A stretch of DNA of 6,469 bases from Clostridiales bacterium (GCA_003457065.1 DMJQ01000014.1:1817-8285), one strand, 5' to 3'. Shown: positions 1 to 5,278, counted from the stretch's first letter. The notes: generated from the letters alone by a model not told the origin. Program-made: numbers and translations.

Positions 1-719
1 ACTGGGCCGATTTCTTTAAGAGCGCTTCGCCCGTCAAGGATTTCAAAAAGTACGGCATTAGCTTCTTTATCCATTATAATCATGTTTAAATTATATGCAA
101 TGGGCATCTCTTTAAGATATGAAAGCGCCTCTGCCACATTCTTGCAGTTTTCAAGCAAAGCACGGATAACAGCCCAAAACTGAAGGCCCTTAAGCTTCGG
201 CGCCCTCATATAGGGCAGTGCCCCTACGGGAAATCCGCAGGAACTCATGGTTACTGCAAGGCCATGTTCATTAAAACCGTCGTCCCTGCCAAAATTAAGA
301 ACACTTGTGCCAATATGGGTATATTTTCCTTTAATAGCTGTTTTTATCAGGCAGAAGTCCTCTGCCTCATGAGAAAACTCATAATTACGGGCGAGCAAAG
401 GCTTCCCTTCTGAAGTAATACCAGGCATCAATGCAATATGACTGCACCGGGGAATGAGGTAAGTCATTCCGTAGAAAAATACCTGCTGTACCCTAACCCC
501 TAATCCATCGGCAAAGCCCTGAAGTTCCTCTGTAAGCCCCGGGCAAAAGTGGTCAAATAATGTTTTTGCTTCTTTTATCTGGCTTTCTCCAAAGCCTTCT
601 ATTCCGGCAGTATGAAGGGCTTTTAAAGGGGGGATTTCAGTAATGAGTTTTCCTAATTGATAACCTATTTCATAATTTGTTCCTGCAAGTTCTACAGTAC
701 GGGTTTGTATTTTAAACAC
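1..719 (-). CDS. C45-family autoproteolytic acyltransferase/hydrolase, 3' part cut off by window edge
   Basis: Reading leftward from a GTG at 719-717 gives 239 open codons that run off the window edge, so the C-terminal part is missing. The start is set by GGAGG (728-732), 8 nt upstream; the nearby ATG at 727-725 is out of frame and hits a stop at once. The protein resembles the acyl-CoA:6-aminopenicillanate acyltransferase (AAT, peptidase C45) family, Ntn hydrolases that cut themselves so that an internal Cys becomes the N-terminal nucleophile. Supporting features are an N-terminal ELAGTNYEIGYQLGKL (10-25), a candidate nucleophile Cys92 in PRCSHIAL, a following KPLLARNYEF (106-115), and GFNEHGLAVTMSS (148-160), which matches the family's G-x-N-E-x-G-L-A pattern. 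Bacterial members usually act on amide bonds of unknown substrates; penicillin chemistry should not be assumed. No signal peptide is seen, so it is probably cytoplasmic. A linear amide C-N hydrolase (choloylglycine hydrolase type) is the nearest alternative. Confidence 0.85.
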   Translation of the reverse strand, partial: MFKIQTRTVELAGTNYEIGYQLGKLITEIPPLKALHTAGIEGFGESQIKEAKTLFDHFCPGLTEELQGFADGLGVRVQQVFFYGMTYLIPRCSHIALMPGITSEGKPLLARNYEFSHEAEDFCLIKTAIKGKYTHIGTSVLNFGRDDGFNEHGLAVTMSSCGFPVGALPYMRAPKLKGLQFWAVIRALLENCKNVAEALSYLKEMPIAYNLNMIIMDKEANAVLFEILDGRSALKEIGP

Positions 720-727
720 TATATCAT

Positions 728-732
728 CCTCC
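728..732 (-). promoter_or_regulatory. Ribosome binding site of the C45-family gene
   Basis: GGAGG on the minus strand, 8 nt before a GTG codon. It decides the start of the partial gene, because the only nearby ATG lies in another frame and is followed by TAG after two codons. Confidence 0.8.
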
Positions 733-858
733 TTCTATTCTTTTCTTTAGTTTAGCAAGAAAAATTTTTAATTACATGACATTTCCTGCTGTTTTAAAAA
801 GAATATAAAGCCCTTTTGGAAAGGATAAGTAAAGCTTAGCATTATAAATTTCCTGATT

Positions 859-883
859 AAAAAGGCCCTCTCAGGGCCTTTTC
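859..883 (-). terminator. Rho-independent terminator downstream of the GrpB gene
   Basis: GGCCCT (864-869) pairs with AGGGCC (873-878) around a 3-nt loop. The stem is extended by four A-T pairs (860-863 with 879-882). On the minus strand the hairpin is followed by five Ts, placing it 17 nt beyond the GrpB stop codon at 900. The flanking runs of A and T would also let it work on the plus strand. It separates the GrpB gene from the C45-family gene, which must therefore have its own promoter in 733-858. No convincing -35/-10 pair stands out there; a lone TATAAT lies at 841-846. Confidence 0.85.
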
Positions 884-899
884 TTAAAATCTTTATTGC

Positions 900-1412
900 T
901 TAATTTGCTAATTTGAGAATCGATTGTATGAACTGCTCTTTTCCTTCGGTATATTTAAGTCTATCTTTAGGATATTTCATGGCAAGGTCACGCTTTAAAT
1001 CATCATACTGCTTCGCAATATTGGGGTTTTTGTTTAGATAATCCCGAAAGCATACCTGATTTTCAAAATCTGTATTCCCTTCTTCATAACAGTGAACATG
1101 CTGCAAAGAGATATGCCCGTCTCTTCTCAAGATAAAAAGCGCCCGCCCCAAGACGCCGCTTTCTCCGCAATAATCATAGCCCTGCTGCTGCATACCTTCA
1201 ATATTTAGTTTGGCAAATGAAAAAACCTTCACAGCCACATCTAAAATAGGCTTGGCATTGATGTCTTTTATGGAGGTGCTTCCCACATGCTGAATATCCA
1301 GTACATTATCTCCAAGGATTTTTATAAGTACCGGCTTTAACAATTGAAATTCCTTTATCCAATCCTCATTATGGGGCAAAAGCCGAACCTCATGTCTTTC
1401 TACGCCTTCCAT
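900..1412 (-). CDS. GrpB family protein (UPF0157)
   Basis: A 170-residue protein of the GrpB/UPF0157 family, whose fold is related to the nucleotidyltransferases; the cellular role is poorly defined. The family signature is clear: VRLLPHNEDW near the N-terminus (9-18), HVGSTSI (42-48) with the nucleotidyltransferase-like Gly-Ser, KPILDV with acidic Asp58, HVH (105-107), FRDYLNKNP (122-130) and a C-terminal YTEGKEQFI (154-162). The length is normal for the family and no signal peptide or membrane segment is seen. I start it at the ATG at 1412-1410 because GGGAG sits 8 nt upstream. The reading frame stays open to 1466, but the extra 18 residues (MLSIKYNYRYVF...) have no ribosome site and lie over the probable promoter. 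The gene stands alone, with its own terminator at 859-883. Family assignment is firm; biochemical function is unknown. Confidence 0.9.
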   Translation of the reverse strand: MEGVERHEVRLLPHNEDWIKEFQLLKPVLIKILGDNVLDIQHVGSTSIKDINAKPILDVAVKVFSFAKLNIEGMQQQGYDYCGESGVLGRALFILRRDGHISLQHVHCYEEGNTDFENQVCFRDYLNKNPNIAKQYDDLKRDLAMKYPKDRLKYTEGKEQFIQSILKLAN

Positions 1413-1437
1413 ATATCTCGCTCCCATTATAAATACG

Positions 1438-1466
1438 TATCTATAGTTATATTTTATACTAAGCAA
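1438..1466 (-). promoter_or_regulatory. Possible promoter of the GrpB gene
   Basis: On the minus strand TTGCTT (1461-1466) is followed after 17 nt by TAGATA (1438-1443), about 26 nt before the preferred ATG. A TATAAT at 1426-1431 is a better -10 by sequence, but it has no -35 partner and would put the transcript start almost at the start codon. The DNA here is very AT-rich, so the assignment is tentative. Confidence 0.3.
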
Positions 1467-1573
1467 AGGCGAAAAACTACTTATACAGTAAACTTATTAT
1501 AAAGAAGAAGCAAAAACCTATTCCCTTAAGGCTTATAGTTACCAAACAAAAAAACAAGTTTAATAACCATAAG

Positions 1574-1600
1574 AAAACCCTTTCATGAATGTATGGTTTT
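1574..1600. repeat. Weak hairpin in the GrpB-MCP intergenic region
   Basis: AAAACC (1574-1579) pairs with GGTTTT (1595-1600); the loop contains the self-complementary TTCATGAA. It could be a second, weaker termination signal for read-through from the chemoreceptor gene. The rest of 1467-1649 shows no gene and no other clear structure. Confidence 0.3.
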
Positions 1601-1649
1601 GTTGCAGTTTAACTTTAAATTTACCATATCCCTCTCAAGCCTAGGGCCT

Positions 1650-1691
1650 AAAAATTCCCCCTTCAACCTTATCGGCTGTGGAGGAATTTTT
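1650..1691 (-). terminator. Probable terminator of the chemoreceptor gene
   Basis: AAAAATTCC (1650-1658) pairs with GGAATTTTT (1683-1691). The stem continues as CC (1659-1660) with GG (1680-1681) past a single bulged A, and the loop is 19 nt. On the minus strand the hairpin ends in a run of five Ts and starts 30 nt after the chemoreceptor stop codon (1721-1723). The stem is AT-rich and the loop large, so termination may be only moderate. Confidence 0.6.
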
Positions 1692-1720
1692 ATTCGTTTC
1701 ACCTATTTTTAAAATATTAC

Positions 1721-3820
1721 TTATGAAATATCAAAATACTTGGAAGAGGCCTCCTTATTGTGTTTCAGGCTGTTTACAGGCTCCTTTTCAAAATGGAACT
1801 GTCCTACAAGATTATCAAGCAAATGGGCCTGACTGGAAAGCTCTTCGCTGGAGGCGGCAGACTCTTCCGCTGTTGCAGCATTATTTTGAACCACGGCAGA
1901 AATCTGATCGACACCTAAAACAAGCTGATGAATGGCTTCAAACTGCTGCATAGAGGAACTGTTGATATTCTCCAGAAAATTGGCAACGTTCTCTACATTT
2001 GCTACAATTTTTGCCAGGGCACGGGTGGCTTCTCCGACTGCGTCTGTTCCGTGCTTGGTAGACTGTATAGAGCCTTCAATGAGGGCGGCCGTGTTTTGGG
2101 TTGCCTCTGCCGTCTTTTGGGCCAAACTGCGGACCTCGTCTGCAACTACGGCAAATCCCTTGCCGGCGTCTCCGGCCCGGGCGGCTTCTACCGCCGCATT
2201 AAGGGCAAGTATATTGGTTTGGAATGCAATTTCATCAATCATCTTCAAAATGCCGCTGATTTCGTTGGTCTTGCCGTTAATTTCTTCCATTGCATCTATT
2301 ACGGCACGCATTTTTTTGCTTCCTTCGGATACGTCTGCGACAGCATTTTTTGAAAGATCATTGGCTTCCTGCGCCATTTCCGCATTGGAACCAACCTGGT
2401 TGGAAATTTCGCTGATGGTTGCAGAAAGTTCCTGAATGGATGCAGCTTGCTCCGTAGCGCCCTGGCTCAGGGCCTGGGCACCGGCGGCTACTTGATTGGA
2501 GCCGGCGGCAATTTGGTCCGATGAAACCTTAATCTGTACCAGGGTTTCCGTTAACTTTTGCGAAATATTTAAAAGAGCCCTTTTAATCGTACTGAACTCG
2601 CCGATATACGCTGATTTCAGCTCAAACACCATATTGCCTTCAGCAACGTGATTGAGAATAGAGGCAATTTCTTCAATGTACTTTTTATATTCCTGAAGCG
2701 TTACGCCGATTTTTTTAAAGGCATCTACCAAAAGGCCTACTTCGCCGTCTGCCTTTATTTGCACATCTACGTCAAAATTGCCTTCCGAAACTTCATAGGC
2801 TGAACGAGTCACAGCCTTAATGGGCCTTGCGATACTGTTACTTATGGAAAATCCTGCTGCAATCACAACAATTAAAATGATGCCCAGAAAAATATAGATA
2901 ATTTTTTCAAGTGCGTTTACACTTCTGAAAAGCTCCGCCTCAGATACCACGGAAATATAACTCCAATGGGTTTTATCTGAGGATATGCTCTTTATGAAAT
3001 AAGGCTCGCCGCCGATGTCAATTTGCTGAAAGTCTGCATTTTCCATAACGGCTTTGGAAAACACATCGCCATAGACTTCTGAAAGGTTCTTAAAGTTATT
3101 TTCTGCATTGCTGGGGTCTGCCAAAATGGTTCCGTCGGCCGTTGCCAGCATATAGTAGCCTTTAGAACCTTCTGTGGCTTTCTCGAAAAGCTTCGTAAGA
3201 GAGGAAAGGCTCATATCCATTGCAACAACGCCAAGTATTTCCCCTTCAGAGCCTTTAACTGCTTGCGATGCACCGATAATGACAATATCATCTCCGGCAA
3301 AATAATAGGGTTCCCCCAGAACAGGCCTATCCGGCTGTCCCTTTGCAGGAGAATACCAGGGACGAATACGGGGGTCAAAGCCTGCATCAATGGTGGATTC
3401 AGGATATTGTATGTAGCCGCCGTTTTCCGTACCCATATAAATATATTGATAATCCGAATGGGTTTTTCCGAATTCTTCAAAGCTTTGGAAAATAGCTTGC
3501 TCTACAGGTCCGTTTTCCTTAGGGGTCATACTTACAGAAGCTGCTGTCTCAAAATAAGCTGTAATAGATGCATCTGCTGTCTTAAGGAGGACGCCTTCCG
3601 CAAAGTACCGCACATTGTTGAGCATGTCATCAAAGACGGCATCAACATTATCGTTAACCAAAGAAAGCTGTTTATTGACTGCGGTCTTTTGCTCTGACAG
3701 CAATGTGCTTTGCAAATTACTAAGGAACAAAAACGAAAAACCGACGAGGGGAATAATTGCAAAAAACGCAAGCAATAGACTTAATTTAAATTGAAGTGTT
3801 TTATACCGACTGATTTTCAT
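1721..3820 (-). CDS. Methyl-accepting chemotaxis protein with dCache sensor domain
   Basis: A complete 699-residue transmembrane chemoreceptor. It binds a ligand outside the cell and controls a CheA/CheW array inside. Order of parts: short basic N-terminus; TM1 about 13-34; extracellular dCache_1 region about 35-300; TM2 about 307-325; HAMP about 326-375 (ARPIKAVTRSAYEVSEGNFD); a second HAMP-like unit about 385-420 (LNHVAEGNMVFEL); and a long coiled-coil signalling domain. The signalling domain has the conserved hairpin tip IAFQTNILALNAAVEAARAG (531-550) followed by KGFAVVADEVRSLAQ. The sensor contains R153-x-W-Y156, Tyr172/173 and Asp202, resembling the amino-acid-binding motif of dCache receptors. 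There is no C-terminal CheR-tethering pentapeptide. I start at the ATG at 3820-3818, with AAAGGGG 9 nt upstream; a TTG at 3847, nine codons earlier, lacks a ribosome site. No other chemotaxis or flagellar gene is adjacent, so it is a stand-alone receptor. Confidence 0.96.
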   Translation of the reverse strand: MKISRYKTLQFKLSLLLAFFAIIPLVGFSFLFLSNLQSTLLSEQKTAVNKQLSLVNDNVDAVFDDMLNNVRYFAEGVLLKTADASITAYFETAASVSMTPKENGPVEQAIFQSFEEFGKTHSDYQYIYMGTENGGYIQYPESTIDAGFDPRIRPWYSPAKGQPDRPVLGEPYYFAGDDIVIIGASQAVKGSEGEILGVVAMDMSLSSLTKLFEKATEGSKGYYMLATADGTILADPSNAENNFKNLSEVYGDVFSKAVMENADFQQIDIGGEPYFIKSISSDKTHWSYISVVSEAELFRSVNALEKIIYIFLGIILIVVIAAGFSISNSIARPIKAVTRSAYEVSEGNFDVDVQIKADGEVGLLVDAFKKIGVTLQEYKKYIEEIASILNHVAEGNMVFELKSAYIGEFSTIKRALLNISQKLTETLVQIKVSSDQIAAGSNQVAAGAQALSQGATEQAASIQELSATISEISNQVGSNAEMAQEANDLSKNAVADVSEGSKKMRAVIDAMEEINGKTNEISGILKMIDEIAFQTNILALNAAVEAARAGDAGKGFAVVADEVRSLAQKTAEATQNTAALIEGSIQSTKHGTDAVGEATRALAKIVANVENVANFLENINSSSMQQFEAIHQLVLGVDQISAVVQNNAATAEESAASSEELSSQAHLLDNLVGQFHFEKEPVNSLKHNKEASSKYFDIS

Positions 3821-3867
3821 AATAGGCAGCCCCTTTAAAGTTCTCAAAGATTTTTATTGTGGGAGAT

Positions 3868-3896
3868 ATTGTAACAGATATTTATCTCATAATCAA
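3868..3896 (-). promoter_or_regulatory. Sigma-A-type promoter of the chemoreceptor gene
   Basis: TTGATT (3891-3896) and TACAAT (3868-3873) are separated by 17 nt. The -10 is preceded by TGT, an extended -10 element. Transcription would start near 3861, giving a leader of about 40 nt. No motility-type (sigma-D) promoter pattern was seen, so expression is probably not tied to the flagellar regulon. Confidence 0.75.
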
Positions 3897-3899
3897 TTA

Positions 3900-3935
3900 C
3901 TTCTGTATAAGCAGAAAACCTTGCTTATGCAGAAG
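3900..3935. repeat. 14-bp inverted repeat just upstream of the chemoreceptor promoter
   Basis: CTTCTGTATAAGCA (3900-3913) and TGCTTATGCAGAAG (3922-3935) are complementary at 13 of 14 positions, with an 8-nt spacer. The element begins 4 nt upstream of the -35 box and is centred about 57 nt before the expected transcript start. No T-run follows on either strand, so it looks more like a binding site for a dimeric regulator (activator position) than a terminator. Confidence 0.6.
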
Positions 3936-4074
3936 CCTTTCATACTGAATTATCACTAAATTAATGGGAATAAATATAGGCTTATGGCAGAATTAAAAGA
4001 AGCTTTATCTGGCAGCTGAGAACGCCGTAGTTAAATTTGGCAAAAGTTTTTCAGCATACAAATTATTTTAATAT

Positions 4075-4124
4075 AAAAAAGCTGCATTTCCATTGATTTA
4101 ACGTCAATAAAAATACAGCTTTTA
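4075..4124 (-). terminator. Strong terminator with no protein gene upstream
   Basis: The stem is AAAAGCTG (4077-4084) with CAGCTTTT (4116-4123), ATTT (4086-4089) with AAAT (4111-4114), and ATTGA (4092-4096) with TCAAT (4104-4108). Mismatches separate the helices and the loop is 7 nt. On the minus strand it is followed by TTTTTTATAT, a good termination tract. The plus-strand tail (TTTTAG) is poorer. Because no protein gene on the minus strand leads into it, it implies a non-coding transcript or a lost gene to the right. Confidence 0.7.
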
Positions 4125-4131
4125 GCTTGAA

Positions 4132-4296
4132 ATGATTACAGATAAAAGATTCCTTGACATGACTGGTATCAAGCCGCTGCAAAACACAAGAGATAAAGCT
4201 CTATATGGAATCGTCCGTAACATACAAATCTGCGGAAGAGATGCCTTATACACATTCTCTTTCGCAGATTTGCATGATTCTTATAAAATAATATAA
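4132..4296 (+). CDS. Doubtful 54-codon open reading frame
   Basis: ATG at 4132 to TAA at 4294-4296 encodes a 54-residue peptide beginning MITDKRFLDMTGIKPL and ending ADLHDSYKII. The composition looks protein-like, but there is no ribosome binding site before 4132 (AGCTTGAA) or before the internal ATG at 4159. It begins 8 nt after a terminator, and its second half coincides with a 21-bp hairpin. I do not recognise the sequence. It may be a fragment of a lost gene or chance. Confidence 0.15.
   Translation: MITDKRFLDMTGIKPLQNTRDKALYGIVRNIQICGRDALYTFSFADLHDSYKII
4221..4276. repeat. 21-bp near-perfect hairpin
   Basis: The arm at 4221-4241 (CATACAAATCTGCG then GAAGAGA) is matched at 19 of 21 positions by the reverse complement of 4256-4276. 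One of the two mismatches is a G-T type pair. The loop is 14 nt. Neither side is followed by a T-run, so it does not look like a terminator. It sits between the CRISPR-like repeat and the orphan terminator and would be a dominant feature of any RNA made from this region. Confidence 0.75.
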
Positions 4297-4304
4297 GAAC
4301 TTCA

Positions 4305-4504
4305 TTTCCTACATACAATTTACTATTTCAACCCACGCTCTAAAAAAAGAAACGGCATATGCAGAGCCCGTAATACGTCAGCTTCGTTATATTTCATCTG
4401 TGCGCTACGATATTGAACTGCATATTAAGATTACCATAAGCTGCCCAAAAAATTTGACGAATTCTCTGTCATAATTAATTATTCAGTAATTTGTATGTAG
4501 GATA
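4305..4504. repeat. 20-nt inverted repeat pair bounding a 160-bp core
   Basis: The reverse complement of 4305-4324 is AGTAAATTGTATGTAGGAAA, and 4485-4504 reads AGTAATTTGTATGTAGGATA: 18 of 20 identical. The inner edge of the left arm abuts the CRISPR-like repeat exactly at 4324/4325. No clear target-site duplication is visible outside the arms, which speaks against a recent miniature transposon, though an old one remains possible. The alternative is a long-range RNA stem. Confidence 0.65.
4325..4356 (-). CRISPR. Solitary degenerate type I-C-like CRISPR repeat
   Basis: The minus-strand 32-mer starts GCCGTTTCTT and ends AGAGCGTGGGTTGAAAT. Type I-C repeats are typically 32 nt, begin GTCGC, contain a small palindrome whose right half runs into GCG, and end GTGGATTGAAA(T/C) or GTGGGTTGAAAT. 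The 3' part here fits well. The 5' part looks decayed: GTCGC has become GCCGT, and a run of Ts replaces the loop and part of the stem. No intact array and no cas gene are present; a much weaker second match begins at 4391. It is labelled CRISPR as a relic only. Confidence 0.45.
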
Positions 4505-4531
4505 GTATATTGTACATGCAATGCCACATAG

Positions 4532-4540
4532 ATTATAGCA
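4532..4540 (-). promoter_or_regulatory. Extended -10 promoter element facing the gene-less region
   Basis: The minus strand reads TGCTATAAT: a consensus -10 (4532-4537) with the TGn extension. The hexamer 17 nt upstream, TTCCTC, is a poor -35, as is common for extended -10 promoters. It would start a transcript near 4525 running leftward to the terminator at 4075-4124. The AT-rich setting makes a chance match possible. Confidence 0.45.
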
Positions 4541-4565
4541 AAGCAAAATAAATAGAGGAATGGTT

Positions 4566-4640
4566 ATGATGATTCGCGCGCCGCCAAAAGAAAGAACAGT
4601 CTTAAGACTGTTCTTTCTTGAAGTAATAACGAAAAAATAA
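4566..4640 (+). CDS. Doubtful 24-codon open reading frame with a plausible ribosome site
   Basis: ATGATG at 4566 to TAA at 4638-4640 encodes MMIRAPPKERTVLRLFFLEV followed by ITKK. AGAGGA lies about 6 nt upstream of the first ATG, and a weak TTGTAC/TATAGC promoter-like pair lies near 4510-4540. Most of the frame is the 32-nt perfect palindrome that probably ends the acetyltransferase transcript on the other strand, which argues against coding. I do not recognise the peptide. Confidence 0.12.
   Translation: MMIRAPPKERTVLRLFFLEVITKK
4588..4619 (-). terminator. Perfect 32-nt palindrome, probable terminator of the acetyltransferase gene
   Basis: AAGAAAGAACAGTCTT (4588-4603) is followed directly by its exact reverse complement (4604-4619). 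The RNA would form a hairpin of roughly 14 bp with a tiny loop, ending TTCTTTCTTTT on the minus strand, 70 nt after the acetyltransferase stop codon. The perfect symmetry makes it bidirectional. Confidence 0.7.
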
Positions 4641-4688
4641 TTTTTCAGGATAGAAAGGTATCGGCGGATTGATAAACCGGAGTTTGTA

Positions 4689-5204
4689 TTACCTTAATAT
4701 TTCTATTTCAAATCCATATTCACGCAATATAAGGTCATCATCGATTCTTTCTTCATAGATTCCCTCTGCCTTCCTAAAGCCATTTTTGAGATATGCATTT
4801 ATAGCCGGTTTATTGATATCCACAACAAAAAGCCTTAAATATTTAGCATTCTTCTGCCTAGCAAGTGCAATCGCATGCCGAAGCATTGTACTGCCGATGC
4901 CGCATCTCGCATAATCAACGTTAACGCCAAAGCGGTCAAGATATAATGCCTTTTCATGGGCATTTTCCCATTTCATATAATTTTCTCCAGCATGGGACTC
5001 ACATAATGCAAACGCTGCAACGATAATATCGTGTTCCTCCGCCAATAAATAAAGGCGGTTATTTTCAATATCACCGCTAAAAAATTCGCAGGGGTAGATT
5101 TCGTCCCAAATTGATATGCCGTTTCTGTTCATATTATCAATTATCTTTCTATACATCGCTTTGAGTTTCGGCAAATCACTACTGTCAGCCCTTCTCAAAT
5201 CCAT
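4689..5204 (-). CDS. GNAT family N-acetyltransferase
   Basis: A 171-residue single-domain GNAT protein that would transfer an acetyl group from acetyl-CoA to an unknown amine. The N-terminal MDLRRADSSDLPKLKAMY fits the first strand and helix of the fold. The acetyl-CoA pyrophosphate loop (motif A) is FGVNVDYARCGIGSTML (92-108), with R100-C-G-I-G-S105 matching the (Q/R)-x-x-G-x-(G/A) signature. Motif B follows as LRLFVVDINKPAINAYLKNG (123-142), with Asn131 and Tyr138 in the usual places, then FRKAEG. The length is typical of a one-domain GNAT. The start at 5204-5202 is firm because GGAGGTG lies 7 nt upstream (5212-5218). The gene has its own terminator region at 4588-4619 and is isolated from the DUF523 gene by another. 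The substrate cannot be predicted; resistance-type aminoglycoside acetylation is not indicated. Confidence 0.93.
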   Translation of the reverse strand: MDLRRADSSDLPKLKAMYRKIIDNMNRNGISIWDEIYPCEFFSGDIENNRLYLLAEEHDIIVAAFALCESHAGENYMKWENAHEKALYLDRFGVNVDYARCGIGSTMLRHAIALARQKNAKYLRLFVVDINKPAINAYLKNGFRKAEGIYEERIDDDLILREYGFEIEILR

Positions 5205-5254
5205 GTCAATTCACCTCCGAATCCCTGTTTCTATGTGCGCTACACTATGAATCG

Positions 5255-5263
5255 ATAGTAACA
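5255..5263 (-). promoter_or_regulatory. Probable extended -10 promoter of the acetyltransferase gene
   Basis: TGTTACTAT on the minus strand is a TGn-extended -10 located about 50 nt upstream of the start codon and just after the upstream terminator. The expected -35 position (CTTTCT) is poor and falls in the tail of that terminator. Confidence 0.4.
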
Positions 5264-5278
5264 TGCTTTAGCTATAAA

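Larger units (their letters stand above)
4073..4525 (-). ncRNA. Candidate structured non-coding RNA (or decayed CRISPR array transcript)
   Basis: The limits are inferred: the start is about 7 nt beyond the extended -10 at 4532-4540, and the end is the T-run of the terminator at 4075-4124. The unit is about 450 nt and I found no substantial minus-strand reading frame in it. In transcript order it has one arm of a 20-nt inverted repeat and about 160 nt ending in a CRISPR-like 32-mer. The second arm, a 21-bp hairpin and the terminator hairpin follow. If the two arms pair, they close a long-range stem around the 160-nt core. I do not recognise it as a known RNA family. It could equally be two unrelated signals bracketing decayed DNA. 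Confidence 0.35.
3936..4688. other. Gene-less but structured intergenic region
   Basis: No convincing protein gene lies here. From right to left on the minus strand it contains the palindromic terminator of the acetyltransferase gene (4588-4619), an extended -10 promoter (4532-4540), and one arm of a 20-nt inverted repeat (4485-4504). Next come the degenerate CRISPR-like repeat (4325-4356), the other arm (4305-4324), a 21-bp hairpin (4221-4276) and a terminator (4075-4124). The stretch 3936-4074 shows nothing I can name. Two short open frames on the plus strand (4132-4296 and 4566-4640) are listed separately with low confidence. Confidence 0.7.

Noticed and set aside
1413..1466. 18-residue N-terminal extension of the GrpB protein
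   Set aside because: There is no ribosome site and it overlaps the likely promoter; the family normally begins shortly before the VRLLPHNEDW motif, which fits the ATG at 1412.
1678..1953. 91-codon plus-strand open frame
   Set aside because: It lies mostly antisense to the 3' end of the chemoreceptor gene and begins inside its terminator hairpin; the peptide has no recognisable family features.
1928..2435. Two overlapping plus-strand open frames of 141 and 167 codons
   Set aside because: Both are antisense to the chemoreceptor signalling domain, whose Ala/Glu-rich helices leave opposite frames open; no ribosome sites were seen.
3211..3771. Three open frames of 79-144 codons on either strand within the chemoreceptor sensor region
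   Set aside because: They are shadows of the clearly coding dCache domain in other frames.
3821..3847. Upstream TTG start for the chemoreceptor
   Set aside because: No ribosome site precedes it, whereas the ATG at 3820 has AAAGGGG 9 nt upstream and begins a typical MCP N-terminus.
4153..4182. TTGACA at about 4154 as a plus-strand promoter for the 54-codon frame
   Set aside because: No -10-like hexamer occurs 16-18 nt downstream, and it would lie inside the frame.
4305..4504. Recent insertion of a miniature transposon
   Set aside because: The inverted arms are present, but no matching direct repeats are visible immediately outside them and no related transposase is in the window; kept only as one possible reading.
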